DNA from: Paenibacillus sp. 32O-W
GTDB taxonomy: Bacteria > Bacillota > Bacilli > Paenibacillales > NBRC-103111
Assembly: GCF_007679495.1 (NCBI RefSeq)
Contig: NZ_VEGP01000058.1
Span: 1-37,951 of the forward strand
Direction: 5' to 3'
DNA length: 37,951 nt
Part shown: positions 1-7,485 of the stretch, in pieces
Position numbering within the stretch: the stretch's first letter is position 1
Layout: each line of letters starts with the position of its first letter
The notes under the pieces: model-generated
Seen by the model: the letters and a program-made list of their open reading frames with translations, nothing else
Databases searched by the model: none
Told to the model about the DNA's origin: nothing
Position numbers and translations under genes: made by a program

Positions 1-327
1 ATCAAAACCGTTCGTCCGGAAGATATGGAGGATGGCAGAATCTATCGGTCTGCGGGCGAGCACTTCATCAAGGAGCATGTCAGCCCGGATGCACTCGATG
101 TGGATATCGAGACGAGACGCTACCATTATCAACGCGTTCCTTTCCTGCGGAATTATTTGCGCAAAGCGAGAGCGTGGACCAATCGAGTATTTAACGGGAT
201 CGGACCGAAATATTTACAGCATTACCTAGATGAATTCTGTTTTCGTCTGAATTTACAATTGCAGAACGTCCCAATTTTTGATCATCTCGCCCGTGCTTGT
301 TTAAGGACATCGATGGAAAGGCCATAA
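1..327 (+). CDS. IS1595-family (ISXO2-like) transposase, C-terminal part, 5' end outside window
   Basis: The frame is open from base 1 and ends at TAA 325-327, so only the last 108 residues are visible. The segment YLQHYLDEFCFRLN followed by a short hydrophobic tail (IFDHLARACL) matches what I know of the C-terminus of DDE transposases of the ISXO2/IS1595 type, where a conserved 'LQRYLDEFxxRFN' closes the catalytic domain. The catalytic DDE residues would lie upstream and cannot be seen, so it is unknown whether the copy is intact. An imperfect inverted repeat follows 17 bp downstream and may belong to the end of the element or act as a terminator. The family call rests on this one motif. Confidence 0.6.
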   Translation: MKTVRPEDMEDGRIYRSAGEHFIKEHVSPDALDVDIETRRYHYQRVPFLRNYLRKARAWTNRVFNGIGPKYLQHYLDEFCFRLNLQLQNVPIFDHLARACLRTSMERP

Positions 328-343
328 ACATCGAAAAGAGAGT

Positions 344-384
344 ATCCTATCCCCCATGACTCGGTTTGATCATAGGGGTGGGAT
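344..384. other. Imperfect stem-loop just after the transposase
   Basis: Arms 344-359 and 370-384 are imperfectly complementary (ATCCTATCCCCCATGA against TCATAGGGGTGGGAT). There is no T-tract on either side, so a rho-independent terminator is uncertain. It could also be the terminal inverted-repeat area of the insertion sequence. Confidence 0.35.
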
Positions 385-390
385 TGGTTT

Positions 391-464
391 ATGTGCATTC
401 AGAGCTTTTATGTGTAGTCAGGGTTTGATGTGCATTCAGAGCTTTTATGTGTGGTCAGGGGGAT
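391..464. repeat. 37-bp tandem direct duplication
   Basis: A 37-bp unit starting ATGTGCATTCAGAGCTTTT at 391 recurs immediately at 428. The first 30 bases differ at one position. It lies between the transposase fragment and the next gene, outside any convincing reading frame. It may be a scar of element insertion or slippage. Confidence 0.9.
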
Positions 465-823
465 ATAGTTAGTTTTCATAAGTATGTAAATTTATTCTTT
501 TATTAATGTTGCACATTTGATCTTGGGATATTTCTGACGAAATGCCAAAGTTGCAATGGTTGGGTTAGTTTGGTTAGTTGGGGTCGTTGATGGTTACTAT
601 CTAACAGAACGTCGCGCCGTTTATTTTCTGAGCGAAGGGGATAACAGTCAGAAGCTTGCGAGAAGGGATATATGTAATATTTCTGGGCAAAGAATTCAAC
701 AAAAGGTATGGTTAAAGAGAATGAGTTGCACTTTGAAAAGGAACAAGCGCGGTGCATGGAGATACCGATCTTACCCAGTTTCGCGAAACCAGACAATGGT
801 TGACAGACTAGTATGCAAACGTA
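465..823. other. Gene-free stretch, no supported coding region
   Basis: Short open frames exist on both strands (503-796 minus, 556-834 plus), but neither translation resembles a protein family I know and neither has a good ribosome site. The only structure I see is a diverged copy of the repeat found at 11.2-11.9 kb (623-654). Confidence 0.6.
623..654 (+). repeat. Isolated copy of the 11-kb repeat family core
   Basis: The sequence TTTTCTGAGCGAAGGGGATA followed by ACAGTCAGAAG closely matches the core of the units at 11558-11872 (TTCTGAGGCAAGGGGATAA followed by TGTCCAAAGG) and the inverse of the units at 11194-11465. This shows that the family is dispersed and not confined to one locus. Confidence 0.6.
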
Positions 824-1885
824 TCACATATTAGTTCGCAAATGAGTAACGATATATTCTGCATCACTCCCAACCCCGGTTAACAAGGCGGAGGCGCGAT
901 TATATTGCCAAGGTAATCCTACATAATATAGATTTGGAACCGTTGTACTAACCCCCCGGCTATGGACCGGACGACCATTCTCGTCTAATACCCCGGGTAT
1001 CTCCAGCCATGAATAATCCGGACGGAAGCCGGTTGCCCAAATGACGTTATCCGGGCTCAACTTCGTACCATCTTCAAACTCAATTTTTCCAGAACTAATC
1101 CTTACTGCCCTTGGTTTCATGCGGACTTGTCCGGTTCGGATCAACTGGGGGATGGGGCTTCCGAATACCGGGTCTTCCATCCGCCGAAGCTTTCGTCCCC
1201 AGAATAAATTTCCATCCGCTCTCAATAGGCCCAGCTTATCCAGCCACCAAAAGACGCTTTTTCCCAACCACTGAAGCGGAAGGAATTTCATTCGATGACC
1301 CACCGATAAATAAACTTCTCTCTCCCCTGCTAATTCTGCAGCGATTTGTGCCCCCGAGTTTCCTCCGCCGACAACAAGGACGGTGCCTTCCTGCAATTGG
1401 GTTGAATTACGGTAAGAGGCGGAATGCAACTGCCTAACGGACATCGGAACTTCCTGAGAAAAGTCGGGAACATAAGGGCGTTGAAAAGGGCCTGTGGCGA
1501 CTATGATCCTTCTTGCCTGAATGACTCCGGAAGCAGTCCAACAACGGAACCCGGAACCGTCCTGCTGTAAACGAATAAGTTCCGTATTTAGCTGTATATT
1601 GAGAGAAAACCTGTTGGCATAAGTTTGTAAATATCGAGCCTCCTCATCTTTGCTTGGGTAACCATTCCCCTCTTCTGTCATTGCTAACCCGGGCAAGGAG
1701 CTGTAGTGTCTCGGAGTAAATAAAACCAGAGAATCGTATCTTGATTTCCAAACTGCCCCTATTTCCTCGTTTTTGTCTATGATTAAATAGGAGATGCCGG
1801 TTTGTTGTAAAAAATATCCCGCAGCAAGTCCAGCTTGTCCCGCTCCAATAACAAGAACATCCACATCTCTTTTCAACATTTTCAT
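824..1885 (-). CDS. Flavin-dependent NAD(P)H monooxygenase, ArsO/CzcO-like
   Basis: This 353-residue protein has two Rossmann dinucleotide motifs: GAGQAG (about residues 16-21, FAD) and GGGNSG (about 172-177, NADPH). A late ATGFRPD motif is typical of class B flavin monooxygenases and the 'putative flavoprotein' CzcO group. Family members oxidise small molecules with FAD and NADPH. ArsO proteins of ars operons have this size and architecture. The upstream region carries a consensus sigma-A promoter overlapped by an ArsR/CzrA-type palindrome, which fits a metal- or arsenic-responsive role, but no ars gene is in view. A second in-frame ATG at 1879 has better spacing from the AGAGGG ribosome site, so the true start may be two codons later. 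The substrate is inferred only. Confidence 0.8.
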   Translation of the reverse strand: MKMLKRDVDVLVIGAGQAGLAAGYFLQQTGISYLIIDKNEEIGAVWKSRYDSLVLFTPRHYSSLPGLAMTEEGNGYPSKDEEARYLQTYANRFSLNIQLNTELIRLQQDGSGFRCWTASGVIQARRIIVATGPFQRPYVPDFSQEVPMSVRQLHSASYRNSTQLQEGTVLVVGGGNSGAQIAAELAGEREVYLSVGHRMKFLPLQWLGKSVFWWLDKLGLLRADGNLFWGRKLRRMEDPVFGSPIPQLIRTGQVRMKPRAVRISSGKIEFEDGTKLSPDNVIWATGFRPDYSWLEIPGVLDENGRPVHSRGVSTTVPNLYYVGLPWQYNRASALLTGVGSDAEYIVTHLRTNM

Positions 1886-1911
1886 GACCCTCTTTCAAAG
1901 AGTATATTTAA

Positions 1912-1931
1912 ATATGAACATATGATCATAT
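1912..1931. promoter_or_regulatory. ArsR/SmtB-type operator candidate
   Basis: The 20-bp palindrome ATATGAACATATGATCATAT matches itself in 9 of 10 positions. Its half-site arrangement, TGAACA-TA-TGATCA, resembles the 12-2-12 operators of ArsR-family repressors such as CzrA. It sits at the predicted transcription start of the monooxygenase, where binding would block transcription. No ArsR gene is visible in the window. Confidence 0.5.
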
Positions 1932-1934
1932 ACA

Positions 1935-1962
1935 ATTATATATTTTATATAGTTTTTGTCAA
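1935..1962 (-). promoter_or_regulatory. Sigma-A promoter with perfect -35 and -10 for the monooxygenase gene
   Basis: On the minus strand TTGACA (1962-1957) and TATAAT (1940-1935) are separated by 16 bp. Both hexamers are exact consensus, which suggests strong transcription unless repressed, and this fits with the adjoining palindrome. Confidence 0.75.
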
Positions 1963-1987
1963 TGGACTGAAGTATGTATGGATTACC

Positions 1988-2024
1988 GGCAAAAATAAAT
2001 CCTGCGGCTCTTGCTCGCAGGATT
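1988..2024 (-). terminator. Rho-independent terminator after the ECF operon
   Basis: A perfect 9-bp stem (AATCCTGCG 1998-2006 with CGCAGGATT 2016-2024) is followed on the minus strand by TTTATTTTT. It lies 10 bp beyond the stop of the ATPase-EcfT gene. Confidence 0.85.
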
Positions 2025-2033
2025 GTATGTTTG

Positions 2034-3977
2034 TTAACTCCATAGCCGGATGAGGAAAAGCATGGCGAATATGAACAGGCCGCAAGCGATGAAAGTCCAA
2101 TCCTTCGCCTCTATTTTCAGCATAACACCGGAAGTGCGCTTCATCCCGGTTCCGGTGTATCCTCTAATCTCCATCGCCGATGAAAATTGATCAGCCAAAT
2201 GAAGCAAAGAGGCAAGCAAGGGGATAAGAACTGCGGGTAGTTCACGCAAGGCTATTCGTCCGGGCTTGCTCCCGGATTTCGCTCTTGCTCTTGCAATTCT
2301 GGAGAAGCGTTCCCATTCCGAGAAAATTAGAGGAATAAATCGAAAGACCAGAGCAACGGACAGAGCCAAGGCTTCCACCGGAAGCCGGATACGTTTCAAG
2401 AAGGACAAACCTTGCTCCAATCCCTGCTTCATTCTCATGGAGCCGACAGCCAAGGGGAGCAGGGCTCCGATCAGCAGCAGGCACCAGATTCGGGAAAGCT
2501 GCAGCATTGTTTGCTGAGCAGCCTGCATGGAAAAGCCGATGGACAGATGAAATCCATCAGTTCCATGCACGGATAGCCGTAACCCGGCCACAACGGAAGA
2601 GAGGACCATAAACAGTAAAAAGCCTGAAGCCAGTCGGCGGACAGGCCTCCACCCGGCTTTTGCCCCAGCCAGCGCGGCAGCCGTAATGATTAACCCGGCG
2701 GCAACCCCCGCCCAAGAGCGCTGCAGCAAGATCCCTACGGATATTAACATATATACGACCCATATGGAACGGGGATCGCAGCTTTGCAGCCAGCTCTTGA
2801 CCGGGGCCCCGGCGGCCGGCTTCGTCACGCTTGCCGTTTCCCGGGAAGCTTCCGTTGCAGCCGGAAAAGGCTTGGCGACACGCGGGTCATTGCCGACTCC
2901 CGGCATGGGCTTTTTGCCTCGCCCGGTAGTGCCGACTACAGATGCATTATTGGTGCCTTGTACGGTAGTGCCGACTACAGATGCATTACTTTTGCCTTGT
3001 GCGATGGTGCTATCTCCTTGCGCAAGGCCGTTTTGCGCGGTAGGACCCACTATCAGTGCCGGGTCATACTCTTGCTCAGTGGCACCGGCTATCGGCGACG
3101 GGCCGTTTTCCTGCGCGGCGGCGTCGCTTCCTGCCCGCGCATGAAGAGCAAGCGCGATTGCGGCGGCCAGTTGCTCCGGCGCAAGCCAGCCTGACGGCAG
3201 CTTAAGCCCCTGCCGCTTCAGCAGCTCGGCCGCCCGCAGCCCGTCCGGCGGCAGCAAGCCAGCCTCCAGCAGCAGCTCCGGGCGGCGCAGCAATTCCTCG
3301 CCGGGTACTGTCGCGGATACCGTTCCGTCATTGATAATCCATACAAAATCCGCCATAGGGAGGAAAGTATCCAGATCATGCGTAGCCAGTACTATTCCGG
3401 CACCGGTTTCTCTCTTCCACGTTTCAATGTAACGGGCAAACGATCCCAGCCCTTCCCCATCCAGGCCTGCGGTCGGTTCATCCAGCAGGAGCCACTCCGG
3501 GCGGCAGGCAAAGGCTGTAGCCAGAGCAACTCTTCGCTTCTGCCCCCCGCTAAGCGTTAACGGATTTTCTCCCAGAAGCTCTTCGGAAAGGCCAACTATC
3601 GAAAGCGCCTGGGCTATCCTTCGCTTTTCTTCCTCCGGTGACAGGCGGAGCGGTTTCAACGAATATTTGAACTCCTGCAGAACGGTCCTGGCGAATAGCT
3701 GCTGCTCGGGGCTTTGAAATACCAGGGCGCTTCTGCGGAGAATGTCCCGGCTTATCCGGCCCCTATTCCAGAAAGGCTCTCCCCCTAACGCTATCGTCCC
3801 TTCCGATGGCTCCGTCAATCCGGCCACAATATCCAGCAGCGTTGATTTTCCGGCGCCTGTACGTCCTACCAGCAAAGTTAGAGATCCGCTGTGCAAGGTT
3901 GACGTAACTTCCCTGAGCAGCCATGTCTCCTTATGCTTCGGCGAAGTAACGCCGATGCCTTCAAGCCGTAGATCCAT
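2034..3977 (-). CDS. ECF transporter ATPase-EcfT fusion protein (biotin uptake)
   Basis: The 647-residue protein joins two normally separate ECF subunits. Residues 1 to about 230 form an ABC ATPase with Walker A GRTGAGKST, signature LSGGQKRR, Walker B WLLLDEP and an intact H-loop (ATHDLD). A low-complexity linker of about 150 residues follows and contains a 13-residue tandem duplication. The C-terminal ~250 residues are an EcfT-like integral membrane domain ending with the coupling motif EIRGY. In ECF transporters EcfT links the two ATPases to a substrate-binding S component. I chose ATG 3977, which follows a GAGGCGG ribosome site, over the TTG seven codons earlier. The gene overlaps the upstream ATPase gene by 17 bp. 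Divergent bioY and a BirA-type box point to biotin as the substrate (inference). Confidence 0.88.
   Translation of the reverse strand: MDLRLEGIGVTSPKHKETWLLREVTSTLHSGSLTLLVGRTGAGKSTLLDIVAGLTEPSEGTIALGGEPFWNRGRISRDILRRSALVFQSPEQQLFARTVLQEFKYSLKPLRLSPEEEKRRIAQALSIVGLSEELLGENPLTLSGGQKRRVALATAFACRPEWLLLDEPTAGLDGEGLGSFARYIETWKRETGAGIVLATHDLDTFLPMADFVWIINDGTVSATVPGEELLRRPELLLEAGLLPPDGLRAAELLKRQGLKLPSGWLAPEQLAAAIALALHARAGSDAAAQENGPSPIAGATEQEYDPALIVGPTAQNGLAQGDSTIAQGKSNASVVGTTVQGTNNASVVGTTGRGKKPMPGVGNDPRVAKPFPAATEASRETASVTKPAAGAPVKSWLQSCDPRSIWVVYMLISVGILLQRSWAGVAAGLIITAAALAGAKAGWRPVRRLASGFLLFMVLSSVVAGLRLSVHGTDGFHLSIGFSMQAAQQTMLQLSRIWCLLLIGALLPLAVGSMRMKQGLEQGLSFLKRIRLPVEALALSVALVFRFIPLIFSEWERFSRIARARAKSGSKPGRIALRELPAVLIPLLASLLHLADQFSSAMEIRGYTGTGMKRTSGVMLKIEAKDWTFIACGLFIFAMLFLIRLWS
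2924..3001. repeat. In-frame 39-bp tandem duplication in the fusion linker
   Basis: Units 2924-2962 and 2963-3001 begin with the identical 26 bases starting CGGTAGTGCCGACTACAG. They encode two 13-residue copies containing NASVVGTT between the ATPase and EcfT domains. It is probably recent slippage in a linker under weak constraint. Confidence 0.9.
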
Positions 3978-4842
3978 AATTGTCCACCGCCTCGCCAAGT
4001 TGTTCCACAGTTACAGGCCACGAAGGAAGGCGAATGTTCCGCTTCCGCAAGGACCGGGCCACTTGTACGGCATACGGCTGCTCATACCCTAGTCGCTGAC
4101 AGGGGGTAACGTCATCCGCATGCGAATGATTTTCCCGGCTTCTGTCTCTGTCTTGCGCTGTCACATCTTCTCCGTAGAAAAAGGAGGGGACTGTCCCATC
4201 GAACACAAGCTTCCCGCGGTCCAGCGCTACTACCCGATCCGCCCAGGCCAGCTCCTCCATCCATTGGGTAATCCAGATGATGGTCGTCCCCGCTCGCTTA
4301 AGCTCTTGCGCAATATGAAGCACATTAAGCCGGGAAGCCGGATCGAGCATGGCTGTCGCTTCGTCAAAGACAAGCACAGCCGTATCCGTAACCAACCAGC
4401 CGGCTACAGCCAGCAGCTGCTTCTGCCCTCCGGATAGCTCTCCAACCGGATGGTCGAGAGGCAAATTCAAACCAACACGGCTGAGCGCCTGCTCTGCTTT
4501 GTCCGGCATTTTTGCAGGCTCTACGGCCTCATTTTCCATAAGAAAACAAACATCCTCGTATAGAGTTTCGCCGACGATTTGCGCATCCGGCTGCTGCCCG
4601 ATCATTCCTATCCGCCTTCCGTTGACCCATCCCTGCTTTATCGTACCCGCCGAAAGAGGACAGCTACCGGATAGAACTTTAGCCAGAGTGCTCTTTCCGC
4701 TGCCATTGCGCCCAACAATCCCGATCCATTCTCCTTTAGAGATGGAGATATGAATGTTGGAGAGCACTTCATGACTTCCGCTCCCTTTTCGAAAATATAC
4801 CGATGCTCCTTCTAGCAAAAACTTCTCGTCCACCGATTCCAC
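3961..4842 (-). CDS. ECF transporter ATP-binding protein (EcfA/BioM-like)
   Basis: This 293-residue cytoplasmic ABC ATPase has Walker A GRNGSGKST, the EcfA-type Q-loop segment PDAQIVGET, signature ELSGGQKQ and Walker B VLVFDEAT. The switch region reads WITQWMEEL, so the H-loop position normally held by histidine is glutamine. The fused ATPase next door keeps its histidine, so the pair may be functionally asymmetric. About 70 C-terminal residues extend past the ATPase core. The start is a GTG with a weak, distant AGAGG site and is not certain. It is the first gene of a two-gene operon divergent from bioY, and it probably energises BioY together with the downstream fusion protein. Confidence 0.87.
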   Translation of the reverse strand: MESVDEKFLLEGASVYFRKGSGSHEVLSNIHISISKGEWIGIVGRNGSGKSTLAKVLSGSCPLSAGTIKQGWVNGRRIGMIGQQPDAQIVGETLYEDVCFLMENEAVEPAKMPDKAEQALSRVGLNLPLDHPVGELSGGQKQLLAVAGWLVTDTAVLVFDEATAMLDPASRLNVLHIAQELKRAGTTIIWITQWMEELAWADRVVALDRGKLVFDGTVPSFFYGEDVTAQDRDRSRENHSHADDVTPCQRLGYEQPYAVQVARSLRKRNIRLPSWPVTVEQLGEAVDNYGSTA

Positions 4843-4893
4843 GATTTTCCCGGAACCTCTTTTCCATATGTAGTCTTTGTGATAAAATGCGAA

Positions 4894-4928
4894 TTGTTAA
4901 CCATTAAATACATAAACAAGGTTAACAA
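4894..4928. promoter_or_regulatory. BirA-type biotin operator between divergent ECF and bioY genes
   Basis: The arms TTGTTAACC (4894-4902) and GGTTAACAA (4920-4928) are perfect inverted repeats separated by 17 bp. Firmicute BirA operators consist of this same half-site (TTGTTAAC) with a spacer of about 14-16 bp, so the spacer here is slightly long. The site ends 18 bp before the bioY ATG and lies about 50 bp from the ecfA start, so one site could control both directions. Confidence 0.75.
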
Positions 4929-4946
4929 ATGAAAGGAGAATATGCA

Positions 4947-5543
4947 ATGAAAACTTCGGCCGTTACGGTTCGCGGGTTGACCTTCAGCGCAATGTTCGCT
5001 GCTTTATTGGTCGTCCTCAGTTTTGTAACAATTTACACCGGTTTTTCCCCTGTACCCATTACTCTGCAAAATTTCGCCGTAATGCTGGCAGGTGCCATCC
5101 TCGGCGCCCGCTATGGATTGATAAGTATCGGGACGGTAGTTGTGTTAACCACCCTCGGTTTTCCACTGCTGCACGGAGCGGGAGGTCCGGGACTGATCTT
5201 TGGGCCCACCGGCGGTTTTATATGGGCATATCCGATATCCGCTTTGCTTATAGGTTTCTTTGTCAACCGAATTCAGGGAAGAGGTGTGGCCGCATTCATC
5301 CTGATCTTCGTAGTTATGTTCGCATTCGGTTCGCTTTTGCTGTACGTTACGGGTATCCCTTGGCTTGCTTATTCAAGTAAAATATCTTTCGGCAAAGCGC
5401 TCGCGATCGGCTGCTACCCTTACCTGCCAGGTGATGCTATCAAAGCATTCGCAGCTGCTCTTATTGTACTGCCGGTGCGAAAAATATTCCCCGCCTCCAG
5501 GCTCACAGAAGGCAACAGCCACATCATTCGTCGGGAGCCCTGA
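4947..5543 (+). CDS. bioY: Biotin transporter S component BioY
   Basis: This 198-residue membrane protein of the BioY family binds biotin in ECF transporters. Recognisable segments are the N-terminal hydrophobic helix with SAMFAALLVVLSF, the PVPITLQNFAVMLAGAILG motif, LTTLGFPLL, GGPGLIFGPTGGFIWAYP and the C-terminal YLPGDAIKA motif. About six membrane segments are apparent. I chose the ATG at 4947 because AAAGGAG lies at 4932-4938. An upstream in-frame ATG at 4929 would overlap that ribosome site. The gene is preceded by a BirA-type operator, so repression when biotin is plentiful is expected. It diverges from the ATPase and EcfT genes it probably works with. Confidence 0.93.
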   Translation: MKTSAVTVRGLTFSAMFAALLVVLSFVTIYTGFSPVPITLQNFAVMLAGAILGARYGLISIGTVVVLTTLGFPLLHGAGGPGLIFGPTGGFIWAYPISALLIGFFVNRIQGRGVAAFILIFVVMFAFGSLLLYVTGIPWLAYSSKISFGKALAIGCYPYLPGDAIKAFAAALIVLPVRKIFPASRLTEGNSHIIRREP

Positions 5544-5976
5544 TCTGCTTCCCGTTCAGCGCTTTCCACCAGTGTCAATAAACGGTTGGAATGCAGCTTG
5601 GAGGTGGCCGGCTGAGGGCCGAAAGGGTTTTGTAGCATGGACAGACATGAACTTTCTGGTTTATGCATATTTTTATGAGAAAAGCATCTGCAGCCAATTC
5701 CTATGGCGAGTTCTTCCGCTATGTTCGAAGAAATGGGAGAGACCGATCGCCGAATGGAAGAAGCTTGAAATGTTACATCGATCAAAGTACGAGACAGAAA
5801 CTGAATCCACAAAAAAAACCGCCCGGGCTTTAACACCCTGGGCGGAACCATGATCGTCCGTAAGCCGACCTTTCTCGCTGAACGGCGGGCAGGCACCTAA
5901 AGTGGAACCAGCCTTGATATTCTTGTTGCTGCTGCACTCTTTGGAGTGTAAAAATGATCATCGGCGAGTTCATGCT
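5544..5976. other. Gene-free region between bioY and rdgB
   Basis: I find no coding region with family resemblance on either strand. The right part (5846-5976) lies between the rdgB stop and the minus-strand terminator at 5811-5845. It contains small inverted repeats (CACTC...GAGTG near 5935-5949, and GCCG...CGGC near 5870-5900), so a structured 3' UTR or small RNA is possible but unproven. Confidence 0.5.
5811..5845 (-). terminator. Rho-independent terminator for the rph-rdgB direction
   Basis: The stem CCGCCCGGG/CCCTGGGCGG (5819-5845, one G-T pair) is followed on the minus strand by eight T (plus-strand A run 5811-5818). It lies about 130 bp beyond the rdgB stop. Confidence 0.85.
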
Positions 5977-6612
5977 TTATTTTTTCAATTGCTCGAATAA
6001 GCTCTGCAATGCTCTGGCCCGATGGCTGATCCGGTTTTTCTCATCGAGGGACAATTCCGCCATGGAGCAATGATATTCCGGCAAGTAGAACAAGGGATCG
6101 TAACCGAATCCCCCATCCCCTCTGGCTTGCTTCAGAATATAACCCGGCACGCGTCCTTCCGCCTGATGCTTCGTGTCTGTGGCGGGATCGTAAAGCACAA
6201 GCGCACAGACGAAGCTGGCTTCACTGAGGCATTCGGGATGCCCGTCTCCCGGGGATGCTTCGGCTGCAAGCTTATTCAGCTCGGACAACAGCTTGGCGTT
6301 ATTGGCGCTATCCGATGCATTCTCTCCGGAATAACGCGCCGAATATACACCGGGGGCACCGTCTAAAGCATCGACGCATAGGCCCGAATCGTCCGCCAAG
6401 ACAGGAATCCGGAGAACGTCCGCTATGGTGCTTGCCTTAATCCAGGCGTTATCGGCAAACGTTTCACCATCTTCAACAATGTCGGGCAGCCGGTCGTAAT
6501 CGGCCAGGCTCCGCACCGTCCATCCCAGCGGTTGAAACCAGTTGGCAAACTCCCTAACCTTGCCGGGATTGCCGGTGGCGATGACCAAGGTCTTTTCTTT
6601 AACTGGTTGCAT
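5977..6612 (-). CDS. rdgB: Non-canonical purine NTP pyrophosphatase RdgB/HAM1 (XTP/dITP diphosphatase)
   Basis: This 211-residue cytosolic enzyme hydrolyses XTP, ITP and dITP to monophosphates and so keeps deaminated purines out of nucleic acids. Family motifs are all present: [11 protein letters not shown] near the N-terminus for nucleotide and metal binding, [32 protein letters not shown] and the C-terminal SHRARAL. The length is normal. The start overlaps the end of rph by 14 bp, which indicates translational coupling. The order gerM-rph-rdgB is the same as in B. subtilis (gerM-rph-ysnA). Confidence 0.96.
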   Translation of the reverse strand: MQPVKEKTLVIATGNPGKVREFANWFQPLGWTVRSLADYDRLPDIVEDGETFADNAWIKASTIADVLRIPVLADDSGLCVDALDGAPGVYSARYSGENASDSANNAKLLSELNKLAAEASPGDGHPECLSEASFVCALVLYDPATDTKHQAEGRVPGYILKQARGDGGFGYDPLFYLPEYHCSMAELSLDEKNRISHRARALQSLFEQLKK

Positions 6613-7354
6613 GATTTCCCACCCCGATGCGGGAGGCGATATCGCCCAGCACCTTCTTCTGTTCTTCGATCAGCTGCCGGATTCCGGCTTCGGACACTGC
6701 AAGCAGCCCATCCAATTCGGTTCTGGAGAATGGGGCCTCTTCCCCGGTCCCTTGAATTTCTACGAATTTGCCGGAGCCCGTCATCACCACATTCATATCT
6801 ACCTTGGCCGAGGAATCCTCAGCATAGTTTAAATCCAGGCAAACCTGCTGGTTGACGATCCCCACACTGACCGAAGCCAGAAAATCAGTTATCGGGTAAG
6901 CGGATAATGCTTGGTTCTTGAACAATTTATCAACCGCTATGGCCATAGCGACAAAAGCTCCGGTAATTGAGGTCGTCCTGGTGCCCCCATCCGCTTGGAT
7001 GACGTCGCAGTCCAGCGTAATGGTTCGCTCACCCAAACGCTCCAAATCAACGACCGAGCGCAGAGCACGCCCGATCAGCCTCTGGATTTCCATCGTCCGG
7101 CCGCCCAGCTTGCCCTTCACCGATTCCCGCTGGTTACGGACCTGGGTTGCTCTCGGGAGCATCGAATACTCGGCATTTATCCAGCCCTTGCCCTGCCCTT
7201 TCATAAACGGAGGAACCCTGTCCTCTACGGTAGCGTTGCAGAGCACTTTCGTCTCTCCGACACTTATGAGCACAGATCCTTCCGCATATTTAACATAATG
7301 GGGAGTCAGAGACAGGGGTCTAAGTTGGTCGTACTGTCTTCCGTCAATTCTCAT
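6599..7354 (-). CDS. rph: Ribonuclease PH
   Basis: This 251-residue phosphorolytic 3'-5' exoribonuclease trims tRNA 3' ends, releasing nucleoside diphosphates. The N-terminus [14 protein letters not shown] is typical. Other conserved parts are [16 protein letters not shown], the [15 protein letters not shown] segment involved in tRNA and hexamer contacts, [19 protein letters not shown] around the phosphate site, and [12 protein letters not shown] 7354 has AGGAGG nine bases upstream. It forms an operon with rdgB. Confidence 0.97.
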   Translation of the reverse strand: MRIDGRQYDQLRPLSLTPHYVKYAEGSVLISVGETKVLCNATVEDRVPPFMKGQGKGWINAEYSMLPRATQVRNQRESVKGKLGGRTMEIQRLIGRALRSVVDLERLGERTITLDCDVIQADGGTRTTSITGAFVAMAIAVDKLFKNQALSAYPITDFLASVSVGIVNQQVCLDLNYAEDSSAKVDMNVVMTGSGKFVEIQGTGEEAPFSRTELDGLLAVSEAGIRQLIEEQKKVLGDIASRIGVGNHATS

Positions 7355-7445
7355 TCATGAAGTCCTCCTAAGCTTGCTAGATAGCACAATTACACAATTA
7401 GAGTATACCTCATTTTACCAAAGCCTATGAGGAAAATCATCCGAA

Positions 7446-7479
7446 GGCGAAAAAGGAAGCCCGAACTCCCCTTTTCGCC
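7446..7479 (-). terminator. Probable terminator after gerM
   Basis: The stem GGCGAAAA(A)GG/CC(C)TTTTCGCC begins 7 bp past the gerM stop. On the minus strand the descending arm contains TTTTTCGCC, but a long T-tract is lacking, so termination may be partial and leave some read-through into rph. Confidence 0.5.
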
Positions 7480-7485
7480 GCATCA

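Noticed and set aside
391-464. Direct repeats considered as the start of a CRISPR array
   Set aside because: Only two abutting copies with no spacers and no cas genes.
503-834. Two opposed short frames of 97 and 92 codons
   Set aside because: Both overlap a repeat copy, neither resembles a known protein and neither has a convincing ribosome site.
5871-5935. Partial T-box or riboswitch resemblance (GTGGAACC near 5900)
   Set aside because: No specifier stem or antiterminator arrangement, and it lies downstream, not upstream, of a gene in the relevant direction.
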